NCBI RefSeq assembly: GCF_022024115.1
Contig: NZ_CP091792.1
Location: forward strand, 3,038,001-3,102,000
Origin: Prevotella communis
GTDB taxonomy: Bacteria > Bacteroidota > Bacteroidia > Bacteroidales > Bacteroidaceae
DNA length: 64,000 nt
Reading direction: 5' to 3'
Positions 53,971 to 63,147 of the stretch are shown piece after piece. Below the pieces are notes generated by a model. That model worked only from the letters and a program-made list of their open reading frames with translations. It did not search any database and was not told the DNA's origin. Position 1 is the stretch's first letter; the number at the start of each line of letters is the position of its first letter. The position numbers and the translations under genes are program-made.

Positions 53971-55008
53971 ATGCTCGACAACATTATAACAGAACAAGCG
54001 TGCGAACAACTCCGCACGCTTGTTTCTCATGCTGACACTATCATCTGTGTATGCCACCGCAGTCCCGACGGCGATGCCATCGGTGCTGTGCTGGGATGGA
54101 CGGAATGCCTGCGTATGCTGGGAAAAGAAGCCCAGATGATTATTCCCGACCAGTATCCCGACTTCCTGCAGTGGCTGCCCAACACCGAGAAAATTATCCG
54201 TTACGACAAGCATAAGGAGGGCTGCGACTGGACCATCCAGCACGCCGACCTCATTTTCTGCCTGGATTTCAATTCACTCAGTCGTACGGGCGAGATATGT
54301 GAGGCCCTGACGTCAACCAAGGCAAAGAAGGTGCTCATCGACCACCATCTGGATCCTGATGTCGAGGCTGCGCTCACCATCTCTGTTCCGCAGGCCTCTT
54401 CTACCTGCGAACTGGTGTTCCGCCTGGCCTGGCAGCTGGGGCTCTTCCCCGAAGCCACCAAACATTTTGCCATCCCCGTGTATTGCGGCATGATGACAGA
54501 TACCGGCGGTTTCACCTTCAACAGCAATGATCCTGATATCTTCTTCATCATCGGACAGTTGCTCACGAAACATATCAACAAGGACAAGATTTATCGTAAC
54601 GTCTATCATAACTATTCCGAAGACCGCATCCGTCTGATGGGCTACGTGCTCTACGAGAAGATGGTGTACGACGCAGCGCGTCATGCAGCCTATTTCACCC
54701 TGAGCCGTGACGACCTGAAGCGTTTCCACTTCATCAAGGGCGATGCCGAGGGACTGGTCAACATCCCACAGCAGATCAAAGGCCTGAAGTTGAGCATCTC
54801 CCTGCGTGAGGACACTGAGAAAGAGAACCTTATCTGGGTCAGCCTGCGCTCTGTCGACGACTTCCCCTGCAATGAGGTTGCCGCACAGTTCTTCAACGGC
54901 GGAGGTCACCTGAATGCCTCTGGCGGCCGTCTGGAGTGCTCGCTCGAGGAAGCTGTCAAGATTGCCCAAAAGGCTATCCTGGCGTTCGAGGACAAATTGA
55001 AAAGTTAA
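53971..55008 (+). CDS. DHH family phosphoesterase (NrnA-like)
   Basis: A 345-residue DHH/DHHA1 protein. Motifs are His29 and Asp33/Asp35 (CHRSPDGDAIG), Asp99 (LIFCLDFNS), Asp124-His125-His126 (LIDHHLDPD) and the DHHA1 motif NGGGHLNASGG near the C terminus. Homologues (NrnA, YtqI) are manganese-dependent and degrade oligoribonucleotides, pAp and, in several bacteria, pApA made from c-di-AMP. With the PgpH-like protein at 29730 it could complete c-di-AMP turnover (inferred). It directly abuts the upstream stop codon; DUF4827 follows after 19 bases. Confidence 0.92.
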   Translation: MLDNIITEQACEQLRTLVSHADTIICVCHRSPDGDAIGAVLGWTECLRMLGKEAQMIIPDQYPDFLQWLPNTEKIIRYDKHKEGCDWTIQHADLIFCLDFNSLSRTGEICEALTSTKAKKVLIDHHLDPDVEAALTISVPQASSTCELVFRLAWQLGLFPEATKHFAIPVYCGMMTDTGGFTFNSNDPDIFFIIGQLLTKHINKDKIYRNVYHNYSEDRIRLMGYVLYEKMVYDAARHAAYFTLSRDDLKRFHFIKGDAEGLVNIPQQIKGLKLSISLREDTEKENLIWVSLRSVDDFPCNEVAAQFFNGGGHLNASGGRLECSLEEAVKIAQKAILAFEDKLKS

Positions 55009-55027
55009 ACAAAATAAGATAAGCTAC

Positions 55028-55654
55028 ATGAGAAAAGTATTCTTCGTTATGGCTATTCTTGGCTGTCTCGTCAGTTTCACGTCATGCAACGACTACGAGA
55101 CCTACGGTGAGAAAAAGGACAAGGAGCGCGCAGCTATCAGGAACTTCATTGCCGAACAGGGCATCAATGTGATCTCTGAGGCCGACTTCCACGCCCAGGG
55201 TGACATGACCGATACCGCCAAGAACGAGTATGTCTATCTGAACAACGACGGTGTTTACATGCAGATTGTACATAAGGGATACGGTACACCTGTGCAGAAC
55301 AATGAACGTGTGACGCTCCTGATGCGTTTCTTTGAGATGTGCATCATGGACTCCACACAGGTCTATAACGATACCGACCCCTACGATCCCGACTATATGG
55401 TGGTACAGCGCACCGGTACATCCTACTCTGCCTACTTCCTTTCAGGCAGTCTGATGTATTCTACCTACGGCACGTCATCCGTAGCCGCTGGTCTGCTGTC
55501 ACCGCTGCCCTATATCAATGTAGGCCGCGAGGACGATGAGACAGGACATATTGCCCAGGTCAAGCTGATTGTGCCCCACTCCAAGGGTCACACCACAGCG
55601 TCCAGCTATGTCTATCCCTATTATTACGAAATAAGTTATCAACGAACATACTAA
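55028..55654 (+). CDS. DUF4827 family lipoprotein
   Basis: This is a 208-residue protein with a lipoprotein signal (Cys20 in SFTSC). The mature part starts NDYETYGEKKDKERAAI and matches DUF4827, a Bacteroidetes family with an FKBP-like fold, judging by the YMQIVHKGYGTPVQNNERVTL and LLSPLPYINVGRE segments. FKBP-like lipoproteins may be peptidyl-prolyl isomerases or chaperones in the periplasm, but active-site residues cannot be confirmed. It lies between the DHH and glmM genes, with glmM starting 4 bases after it. Confidence 0.8.
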   Translation: MRKVFFVMAILGCLVSFTSCNDYETYGEKKDKERAAIRNFIAEQGINVISEADFHAQGDMTDTAKNEYVYLNNDGVYMQIVHKGYGTPVQNNERVTLLMRFFEMCIMDSTQVYNDTDPYDPDYMVVQRTGTSYSAYFLSGSLMYSTYGTSSVAAGLLSPLPYINVGREDDETGHIAQVKLIVPHSKGHTTASSYVYPYYYEISYQRTY

Positions 55655-55658
55655 TTTT

Positions 55659-57032
55659 ATGACACTTATCAAATCTATCTCAGGTATCCGCGGTACTATC
55701 GGCGGACATACGGGTGACACGCTCAACCCCCTGGACATCGTGAAATTCACAACGGCATACGCCACGTTTATCAACGGAAAGAAAATCGTTGTAGGCCGTG
55801 ATGGCCGCATCTCTGGTCCCATGGTACGCGACGTTGTCTGTGGCACGCTTGTCGGCATGGGCTACGAAGTGATTGATATTGGTCTGGCTACCACACCAAC
55901 CACCGAGTTGGCAGTACGCTGGCACAAGGCCGACGGTGGTATCATCATCACCGCCTCTCACAACCCCACACAGTGGAACGCGCTGAAGTTGCTCAACAGC
56001 GAGGGTGAGTTCCTGACTGCAGCCGACGGTGCTGAGGTACTGGCTATTGCCGAGAAGGAAGACTTCGACTACGCTCCGGTGGAGAAACTGGGTCGTGTTA
56101 TCAAGGACGACACCATGAACCAGCAGCATATCCAGTCGGTGCTCGACCTCCGTCTGGTTGACGTCGAGGCTATCAAGGCCCGTAAGTTCCGTGTCTGCGC
56201 CGACACCATCAATTCTGTAGGTGGCATCATCCTGCCCGACCTGTTCAAGGCACTTGGTGTAGACTTCGAGATCCTGAATAGCGAATGCACCGGTCAGTTC
56301 GCCCATAACCCAGAGCCCCTGGAGAAGAACCTGCAGGGTATCATGGACAAGATGAAGCAGGGCGGTTTCGACCTCGGTATCGTGGTTGACCCCGACGTGG
56401 ACCGTCTGGCATTCATCTGCGAAGACGGCAAGATGTTTGGCGAGGAATACACCCTGGTATCTGTAGCCGATTATGTATTGTCACACGACAAGGGCAACAC
56501 CGTCAGCAACCTCTCTTCTACCCGTGCACTGCGCGACGTCACAGAGAAGCACGGCGGCAAGTACACCGCTGCAGCTGTGGGCGAGGTCAATGTCACTACG
56601 AAGATGAAGGAAGTAGGTGCCGTGATTGGTGGTGAAGGTAATGGCGGTGTCATCTATCCTGAGAGCCACTACGGCCGTGATGCCCTCGTAGGTATCGGTC
56701 TGTTCCTGAGCAGTCTGGCCCAGAAGGGTATGAAGGCCAGCGAACTGCGTAAGACGTTCCCCGACTATCAGATTGCCAAGAACCGTATCGACCTCACACC
56801 CGAGACCGATGTCGACGCCATCCTCGTGAAAGTGAAGGAGATGTTTGCTGCCGATTCAGAGGCTGTGGTCAATGATATCGACGGTGTGAAGATCGATTTC
56901 CCCACCAAGTGGGTTCACCTGCGCAAGTCAAACACCGAGCCCATCATCCGCGTCTATAGCGAGGCTCAGACCATGGAGGAGGCCGACGCCCTGGGCAAGC
57001 GCCTCATGCAGGTGGTCTACGACATGCAGTAA
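55659..57032 (+). CDS. glmM: Phosphoglucosamine mutase
   Basis: This 457-residue phosphohexomutase converts glucosamine-6-phosphate to glucosamine-1-phosphate for UDP-GlcNAc, feeding peptidoglycan and LPS. The phosphoserine is Ser100 in ITASHNPTQWN, the metal site DPDVDR has Asp244, 246 and 248, the sugar-binding loop is GGEGNGGVIYP, and the phosphate-binding SNTEPIIRVYSEA is near 431. Length and the start SISGIRGTIGG fit Bacteroidetes GlmM. A phosphomannomutase/phosphoglucomutase specificity is possible but less likely. Confidence 0.88.
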   Translation: MTLIKSISGIRGTIGGHTGDTLNPLDIVKFTTAYATFINGKKIVVGRDGRISGPMVRDVVCGTLVGMGYEVIDIGLATTPTTELAVRWHKADGGIIITASHNPTQWNALKLLNSEGEFLTAADGAEVLAIAEKEDFDYAPVEKLGRVIKDDTMNQQHIQSVLDLRLVDVEAIKARKFRVCADTINSVGGIILPDLFKALGVDFEILNSECTGQFAHNPEPLEKNLQGIMDKMKQGGFDLGIVVDPDVDRLAFICEDGKMFGEEYTLVSVADYVLSHDKGNTVSNLSSTRALRDVTEKHGGKYTAAAVGEVNVTTKMKEVGAVIGGEGNGGVIYPESHYGRDALVGIGLFLSSLAQKGMKASELRKTFPDYQIAKNRIDLTPETDVDAILVKVKEMFAADSEAVVNDIDGVKIDFPTKWVHLRKSNTEPIIRVYSEAQTMEEADALGKRLMQVVYDMQ

Positions 57033-57056
57033 GCAATTACAATCCCTATACAGTTG

Positions 57057-57097
57057 TCTTCCAGATACGCCATTGCGTGTCTGGAAGACTTTTTTTC
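57057..57097 (+). terminator. Rho-independent terminator after glmM
   Basis: GTCTTCCAGATACG pairs with CGTGTCTGGAAGAC (14 pairs, one wobble; loop CCATTG), followed by seven T residues. Confidence 0.93.
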
Positions 57098-57165
57098 GGG
57101 GATTTTGTCCCATTGTTCGTATACTATATAATAGTAAACCTATACCTATATAATATTAACTTAAA

Positions 57166-60100
57166 ATGTGGACTAGTATTTTGTCTGTAATAGTAGTCAT
57201 CAACGAGTTGATGGCTTCCAACGCAGGATCAGTGATGAGTCCTGCCACGAATTTCGACAGTTGGGTAGAATTCTACAACCCCAGCGATCAGAACGTCAAC
57301 CTTGCCGGCATGTATCTCTGCGACGATGCAGACCATAGTTGGCAGATGCCCAGTAACATAGGCACCATCCCCGCTAAAGGATATAAGGTCGTTTGGATGG
57401 GTTCAAACGATATCAAGTCGAACCAGGCCCCGTTCAAACTGGATTGCGACGGTGGCACCATCATCCTCAAGGATAAGAACGGTACCGTCGTAGATAACCT
57501 GCAATATCCGTCGGCCATGAGCCGTACGGCCTACGCACGTACCACGGATGGTGGCAACGAATGGAGCTGGACCTCCACGCCTACCCCAGAGGCATCAAAT
57601 GCTACGGCCGTCTTTGCCAGCGAGCGTCTGGAAGCACCCGTTGTCGACAAAGGCAGTACCATCTTCAAGAATACCCTGAGCGTCAAGGTTACCATCCCCG
57701 ACGGTGCCCGTCTGATGTACACCACCGATGGCAGTCTGCCCACAGCACCCAAGGGTGGAGCGGAAGCATCCCCCTGGACGGACTTCATTGTCAATGGCGA
57801 CTGTGAAGGTACGGATGCCACCTGCCTTGTAAGCCGCGATGCCAACGGCAGCGGTGACGTGCAGCGTATTGTCGACGGCGCAGGCTATAATGGTTCCCGG
57901 GGCATCAAGATACACAGTACTGCCAATGCATCCAACGACTGGTCAGCCCAACTCTTTGTCTACACCCCTGACCACGTGTGGCAGACTGGCGAGAAATACC
58001 GTTTCCGCATGATGGTACGTGCCGATAAGGCCGCCCGCATCACCACACAGACCCACGGTGCGCCCCACGACTACATCAACGGCAGCATCATGGACGGCAG
58101 TTATAATGTCACCACCCAATGGAAGGAAATCAGCTACGAAGGTACGATTACCAATGAGCAGACAGGTGCCAGCTATGACTATTGGACAGGTCAGAGCACC
58201 GGGGCCAGGATGCAGTCCATCGTGTTCAACCTGAATGTTGACAAGAAGGACAACAACTACTATTTCGACAACGTAAGCTGGGAACTCTATACCGACGACG
58301 GCACAACCTTAGAAGCCACGAAGGAGAGCAAGAATGGCAAGTTCACCTTCGACAATACCACCAACCTCACCGTCCGCCTCTTCAAGGACGGCTACCTGCC
58401 CAGCGTACCCGTCACCCGCAGCTATATCAAGACCAGCAGCAACTACACCTTGCCCATCATCTCCATCGTGGGCGACAAGAAATACTTCACCGACCCGAAG
58501 ATAGGTTTCGACTGCGACGGTGACGGCACAAATGGTAAGACTGGCAACGGACAGAGCAGTCCGAAGAACTACAATCAGGACTGGGACCGTCCTGTGAACT
58601 TCTCGTATATCAGCACCGACGGCGAGATGCTGTTCAACCAGGATGTCAACATCAGTGCCTCTGGCGGCTACACCCGCAGTCAGCAATACCGCTCGTTCAA
58701 GTTGAAGAGCAACAAGGTGTTTGACGGTCAGAACCAGTTTGACTATCCTTTTTTCCCACAGAAGCCCTATATCCGCAGCAAGACCCTCCTGATCCGTAAC
58801 GGAGGTAATGATATCTGGCGCCATAATGCCCGTTTCATTGACCCTGCCCTTGAGACCATCATCCAGCGTTCCGGCATCGACCTCGACGTACAGTCATACG
58901 TACCCGTGATAGAATATGTCAACGGACAGCTGCGTGGTGTGTTCAATATGCGTGAGCCCAACAACGACAAGTTTGCCTATGCCAACTTCGGCTATGATGA
59001 TGAGGAACTGGATGCCTTTGAGAACCTCACCATGAAGAATGGTGATGACACAGCCATCAAGCGTATCTTCGAACTGGGCAAACAGGCTTCCGACAACACT
59101 GCCTACGAAGAACTGCAGACATTGCTCGACATAGATGAGTTCACCAACTATATGGCTGCTACGTTCTACCTCTATAATGATGACTGGCCCGACAACAACA
59201 TGAAGGCCTATCGCAGCAGGAACGACGGTCGCTACCGCTTTATCAGCTTCGACCTCGACTATGCCTTCAAGGGCTGCTGGAGCGACAGCGAGAACAATCC
59301 GTTCACCAATTTCGCAAGGTTCAAGAACGACAGTGCACCACGCACCAGCTACAACAAGAATATCGTGAACCTTTTCCTGAACCTGCTGAACAATACCGAC
59401 TACCGTCAGAAGTTCATCACCACATTCTGTCTGATGGGAGGCAGTGTCTTCGAACCCAGTATCGCCTCGGATATCGTCAATGAACTGCTGGACAAGGTGA
59501 AGCCCATGTGCCAGCTCATGAAACAGCAGTATATCAACGACGGACACGACCCAGACCGTTCAGCAAGCACAATCAAGAACAGCCTCAGCGGACGCGCCAG
59601 CACCATGGCCGACTACATGAAGCAGTTCAGTGCCTTCGGCCTCAGCAGCACGTCCAAGCGTTCTGTGGAACTCACCACCAATATTGACGGTGCCACACTC
59701 ACCCTCAATGGCATCAACGTACCCTATGCTTACTTCAAGGGCTATCTCTTCGGCACCTTCAGTCTGGAGGCCAAAGCCCCAGCCGGCTACCGCTTCGTTT
59801 GCTGGAAGAAGAGTGGCACACAGTATTCTACCAATGCCGCAATCAGCGTCACGGGTACCGATGCCGTCAAACTGCAGGCTTGTTTCACGGCCCTCACCGA
59901 TGCCGAGAAAACCGCACAGGGTCTCACCCCCATACGTATCAATGAGGTCAGCGCTGCCAATGGTATCCACGTGAATGAGTATTTCAAGCGCAACGACTGG
60001 GTGGAACTCTACAACACCACCGACAAAGACATCGACGTGGCCGACATGTACCTCAGCGATAACGAGAAGAAGCCCCTGAAATATCAGATCAGCAAGGGCG

Positions 60101-60561
60101 ACTCACAGGCATCCACCACAATTCCCGCCCACGGCTACCTCATCGTATGGTGCGACAAACTGGAGTCAAAAGACCAGTTGCACGCTTCCTTCAAACTGGA
60201 TGCTGATGGTGGCAGCGTACTTCTCACCGCTGCTGATGAGTCGTGGAGCGACCGTCTGGTCTATACAGCCCATCAGGCCGACCAGACCGTAGGCCGTTAT
60301 CCTGACGGTGGCAGTGATATCTTCGTGATGAACGTGCCTACCATTGCCCAGAGCAATATCAGCACCAGCTACCTCGTTCCTGTAGAGCAGGGCGACGTTA
60401 CTGGCATCGACATAGCCCAGATCTCAGCTCACGGCTCTCAGATTTCACTCTATAACCTGGCTGGTCAGCCTGTCATCACGCCACAGCGTGGCAACTGCTA
60501 CATTGCCCGCTATACCGATGCTCAGGGCCGCGTCAAGACGGTGAAGTTCATTCAGAAGTAA
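57166..60561 (+). CDS. CotH-like, lamin-tail domain secreted protein
   Basis: This 1131-residue protein has a lamin-tail domain (about 10-130, VINELMASN, DSWVEFYNPSD), a chitobiase-C-like domain (about 165-205, LMYTTDGSLPT), a jelly-roll carbohydrate-binding-like region (about 205-385) and a CotH domain (about 425-790, VNISASGGYTRSQQYRSFKLK, ISFDLDYAFKG). A short beta domain, a second lamin-tail domain (about 921-1070) and a T9SS-type tail (ISLYNLAGQP...KTVKFIQK) complete it. CotH-domain proteins are protein-kinase-like; in spore formers CotH phosphorylates coat proteins. The substrate here is unknown. The N terminus is odd: only about nine residues precede the first lamin-tail strand, so no normal signal peptide is visible, and an in-frame stop lies just upstream. 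Confidence 0.85.
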   Translation: MWTSILSVIVVINELMASNAGSVMSPATNFDSWVEFYNPSDQNVNLAGMYLCDDADHSWQMPSNIGTIPAKGYKVVWMGSNDIKSNQAPFKLDCDGGTIILKDKNGTVVDNLQYPSAMSRTAYARTTDGGNEWSWTSTPTPEASNATAVFASERLEAPVVDKGSTIFKNTLSVKVTIPDGARLMYTTDGSLPTAPKGGAEASPWTDFIVNGDCEGTDATCLVSRDANGSGDVQRIVDGAGYNGSRGIKIHSTANASNDWSAQLFVYTPDHVWQTGEKYRFRMMVRADKAARITTQTHGAPHDYINGSIMDGSYNVTTQWKEISYEGTITNEQTGASYDYWTGQSTGARMQSIVFNLNVDKKDNNYYFDNVSWELYTDDGTTLEATKESKNGKFTFDNTTNLTVRLFKDGYLPSVPVTRSYIKTSSNYTLPIISIVGDKKYFTDPKIGFDCDGDGTNGKTGNGQSSPKNYNQDWDRPVNFSYISTDGEMLFNQDVNISASGGYTRSQQYRSFKLKSNKVFDGQNQFDYPFFPQKPYIRSKTLLIRNGGNDIWRHNARFIDPALETIIQRSGIDLDVQSYVPVIEYVNGQLRGVFNMREPNNDKFAYANFGYDDEELDAFENLTMKNGDDTAIKRIFELGKQASDNTAYEELQTLLDIDEFTNYMAATFYLYNDDWPDNNMKAYRSRNDGRYRFISFDLDYAFKGCWSDSENNPFTNFARFKNDSAPRTSYNKNIVNLFLNLLNNTDYRQKFITTFCLMGGSVFEPSIASDIVNELLDKVKPMCQLMKQQYINDGHDPDRSASTIKNSLSGRASTMADYMKQFSAFGLSSTSKRSVELTTNIDGATLTLNGINVPYAYFKGYLFGTFSLEAKAPAGYRFVCWKKSGTQYSTNAAISVTGTDAVKLQACFTALTDAEKTAQGLTPIRINEVSAANGIHVNEYFKRNDWVELYNTTDKDIDVADMYLSDNEKKPLKYQISKGDSQASTTIPAHGYLIVWCDKLESKDQLHASFKLDADGGSVLLTAADESWSDRLVYTAHQADQTVGRYPDGGSDIFVMNVPTIAQSNISTSYLVPVEQGDVTGIDIAQISAHGSQISLYNLAGQPVITPQRGNCYIARYTDAQGRVKTVKFIQK

Positions 60562-60584
60562 AAGATCCGCATACATAAAAGAAT

Positions 60585-60617
60585 AGGGCACATCCGATAT
60601 CGCATCGGTTGTGCCCT
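60585..60617 (+). terminator. Hairpin after the CotH gene
   Basis: AGGGCACA...TGTGCCCT encloses CCGAT...ATCGG, 24 bases after the stop. The following sequence is only moderately T-rich. Confidence 0.65.
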
Positions 60618-60783
60618 TATTGTACTTAAAGCAAACAATAACCTAAAAAACAAACCTATAGAATCTCGACTGATTCTGGTGCAAAGATACGGCTTTTCCC
60701 ATAACGGCGCAAAAGGATGTCCCTAAACCTCAGGGGGTGTTTCCCTATTTCGCTGGGGAAAATCCCTATAATGCCTAAAATGA

Positions 60784-60815
60784 TTTGGCTTTTCAGGAGA
60801 TATTACGTAATTTTG
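60784..60815 (+). promoter_or_regulatory. Promoter ending 5 bases before the M15 peptidase ATG
   Basis: TTTG (60784-60787), 20 bases, TAATTTTG (60808-60815), CAACC, then the ATG at 60821. It is a consensus promoter with almost no room for a leader. Confidence 0.7.
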
Positions 60816-60820
60816 CAACC

Positions 60821-61459
60821 ATGAAGAAGATATACCTTATATTACTGATATGCTGCCTGAGTCTTGAGATGATGGCCCAGACAAAGGGTTTCTCCGCTGA
60901 CACGCTCAGCAACGCCGTGTTTGCACGGATGCAGGGGAAGTCGTATCCCAAAGGATGCACCATCAAACGCAGCGACCTGAGATACCTGCAGGTATTACAC
61001 TATGATGCCGACGGGAAGGTACACAAGGGAGAACTGGTGTGCAACCGTAAGATTGCTGCCGACCTGCTGGATATCTTCCAGAAGCTGTACGAAGCCCACT
61101 ACCCTATTGAACGGATGACACTCGTTGACGACTACGACGCCAATGATGAACGTTCGATGACAGCCAACAACACCTCATGTTTCTGTTACCGCGTCGTCAC
61201 AGGCAGCAAACATCTGTCGAAGCATGCACAGGGGCTGGCTATCGATATCAATCCCCTGCAGAATCCCTGCGTGAAGACGCGCAAGGACGGGAGCACATGG
61301 GTACAGCCCAAGGCCGGAAGGAAATATACGAACAGGAAGAGCAAATACCCTTATAAGCTCGAAAAGGGCGACCTCTGCTACCGACTTTTCATCGAACATG
61401 GTTTTTCGTGGGGCGGCAATTGGCGCAGCACGAAAGACTATCAGCACTTTGAGAAGTGA
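60821..61459 (+). CDS. M15 family (VanY/D-Ala-D-Ala peptidase-like) exported metallopeptidase
   Basis: This 212-residue protein has a signal peptide (about 1-20, ending EMMAQ). The zinc motif SKHAQGLAIDIN supplies His135 and Asp142, and WRSTKDYQHFE supplies His209, matching the SxHxxGxAxD...HxH-type pattern of peptidase M15 (third ligand His; DYQHFE instead of HxHF). It probably trims peptidoglycan peptides in the periplasm. The ATG at 60821 is fixed by the promoter and the signal peptide. Converges with the Crp/Fnr gene, two bases apart. Confidence 0.85.
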   Translation: MKKIYLILLICCLSLEMMAQTKGFSADTLSNAVFARMQGKSYPKGCTIKRSDLRYLQVLHYDADGKVHKGELVCNRKIAADLLDIFQKLYEAHYPIERMTLVDDYDANDERSMTANNTSCFCYRVVTGSKHLSKHAQGLAIDINPLQNPCVKTRKDGSTWVQPKAGRKYTNRKSKYPYKLEKGDLCYRLFIEHGFSWGGNWRSTKDYQHFEK

Positions 61460-61461
61460 TA

Positions 61462-62133
61462 CTACATTAAGAGGTGTTCCAGGGAGGGTATCTCGATGAT
61501 GCCACGACGCAGGCGGAGGAGACTCTCATCCTGCATGGCATTCAGCACCTGCGACACATCCAGACGACTGTCATTCACCTCCTGGGCCAACTGGTTCATC
61601 AGGATACGGAATGTCTTGGGACCTGCAGGATAGACACTATGATCCAGGAAGAACCGGATGATGCGCTGACGCAAATCGGCAGGAGCCTTACGCCAAGGCC
61701 AGCGACCACGGCGTTGCGACTGCGTGGCCAACAGATTCAGCAGGTTCAGACGGATAATCAGGAAGTCATCGAGTAATCGGAGCACCTCATCCTTGGTGAG
61801 CGTAATGAAATGACTCTCCGTCAGCGTCGTCACACTACTCTGATACTGCGGATGAGCACCAAAGATACTCTCGGGCTGCAGGAGCCAGGGAGCAGCCAAC
61901 TGTTCAATGACGCTATAGCGACGATCATCATTCACGGTGGTGACAGACAGATTGCCACTAATCAGGAAGAAAAGCTGCTGACACGCATCACCCTCGCGTA
62001 CGACCGTCTGTCCTGCCTCTAGTTTCAGGAAACCGAATTTCGTCTGTCCGGCCAACAGGAGTAACTCCGCACGACTCAGGCCCTGGAACAGAGGGAAACG
62101 CAATAAACTGTCGTATAACCGGAAGTCAGACAT
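61462..62133 (-). CDS. Crp/Fnr family transcriptional regulator
   Basis: This 223-residue protein has a cyclic-nucleotide-binding-like beta-roll (about 15-115: LEAGQTVVREGDACQQLFFL, with GNLSVT), a dimer helix and a C-terminal Crp-type winged helix (about 150-215, MNQLAQEVNDSRLDVSQVLNAM). No cysteine cluster typical of Fnr iron-sulfur proteins is seen at the N terminus. The ligand is unknown. apbE lies 74 bases upstream on the same strand, but no consensus -7 box is visible in the gap. It could be considered as a candidate regulator for the inverted-repeat array at 29603, without direct evidence. Confidence 0.9.
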   Translation of the reverse strand: MSDFRLYDSLLRFPLFQGLSRAELLLLAGQTKFGFLKLEAGQTVVREGDACQQLFFLISGNLSVTTVNDDRRYSVIEQLAAPWLLQPESIFGAHPQYQSSVTTLTESHFITLTKDEVLRLLDDFLIIRLNLLNLLATQSQRRGRWPWRKAPADLRQRIIRFFLDHSVYPAGPKTFRILMNQLAQEVNDSRLDVSQVLNAMQDESLLRLRRGIIEIPSLEHLLM

Positions 62134-62207
62134 AGGAACGTTTTTAAAGACAGAGTATCTTTTTTAAAGACACAGTAACATATTAACACATTTACAGATG
62201 AACAGAT

Positions 62208-63137
62208 TTATTGAAAATCTGAGAGGGCTGGCGATGCCCAGGTAGTCAGCTGGCCCTTCTCGTCGGTATAGATGAGATAAGCCATCAGCTCAGGGTGACG
62301 GGCTAGAACGGCCTTGGCACCTTCTACGCCAAGCACCATAAACGAGGTGGCATAAGCATCGGCTGTGGCACAATTCTCGGCTAAGACCGTAGCCGACAGC
62401 AAACTATGTTGTACAGGATAGCCCGTACGGGGATCAATGGTATGAGCATATTTCCGTCCGCCCTGATAGTAGAAGTTACGATAGTTGCCACTGGTAGCCA
62501 TGGCATGGTCGGTAATACTCAGCACCGTCTGCATCTCACCCTCCACGTTCAGCGAGTCTTCTGTAGGCTTGGTGATGCCTATATGCCAGTCATCCCCCTT
62601 CGCGTTCTTACCACTTACCACGACCTCACCGCCAATCTCCACCATATAATTATGGATGCCGTGAGACTCCAGCAGACGAGCCACCACATCGCAGCCATAG
62701 CCCTTCGCGATAGCGCTGAAGTCCATCTGGTTGCGCAACTGCAAGAGACTATCCACCTGCTCGGGTGTAGGCAACTGCTCATGCTTGAAACCAAAGCCCC
62801 ACGCATTCACCAGCGGTGCCACGGTGATATCAAAGGCACCATCCGTCTCTTTGCTGACCGTCTGTGCCAACTGATATATCTCGTTGAACATCTCGCTGCG
62901 CTCCACGGTAGAGTCGCCGCTATTGATACGTGCTACGGTACTCTGAGGGTTGAACATCGAGAACTCACCATCCACCTTCATCAGTTCGGCCTCTATCTCC
63001 TGTTGCAGGTCCCTATCACTCTGATACGTGATATTATAGATAGTACCAAACACAAAATTGGTATTCTGCCTATACTCCTTCTGGGCACAGGAAACGAGCA
63101 ACAGCAAACTGCAAGCAATAAAAAGTAAACGTCTCAT
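62208..63137 (-). CDS. apbE: FAD:protein FMN transferase (ApbE), lipoprotein
   Basis: This 309-residue protein has a lipobox (LVSC, Cys17). ApbE motifs are present: SAIAKGYGCDVVARLL, MVEIGGEVVVSGKN, the metal/FAD segment DHAMATSGNYRNFY, and HTIDPRTGYPV. The enzyme transfers FMN from FAD to Thr/Ser in exported proteins such as Rnf/Nqr subunits and FMN_bind-domain proteins. A candidate target is encoded at 34697. The ATG at 63137 is used; an upstream TTG overlaps it. The DUF6048 gene precedes it by 10 bases. Confidence 0.93.
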   Translation of the reverse strand: MRRLLFIACSLLLLVSCAQKEYRQNTNFVFGTIYNITYQSDRDLQQEIEAELMKVDGEFSMFNPQSTVARINSGDSTVERSEMFNEIYQLAQTVSKETDGAFDITVAPLVNAWGFGFKHEQLPTPEQVDSLLQLRNQMDFSAIAKGYGCDVVARLLESHGIHNYMVEIGGEVVVSGKNAKGDDWHIGITKPTEDSLNVEGEMQTVLSITDHAMATSGNYRNFYYQGGRKYAHTIDPRTGYPVQHSLLSATVLAENCATADAYATSFMVLGVEGAKAVLARHPELMAYLIYTDEKGQLTTWASPALSDFQ

Positions 63138-63147
63138 CAACTATGAA

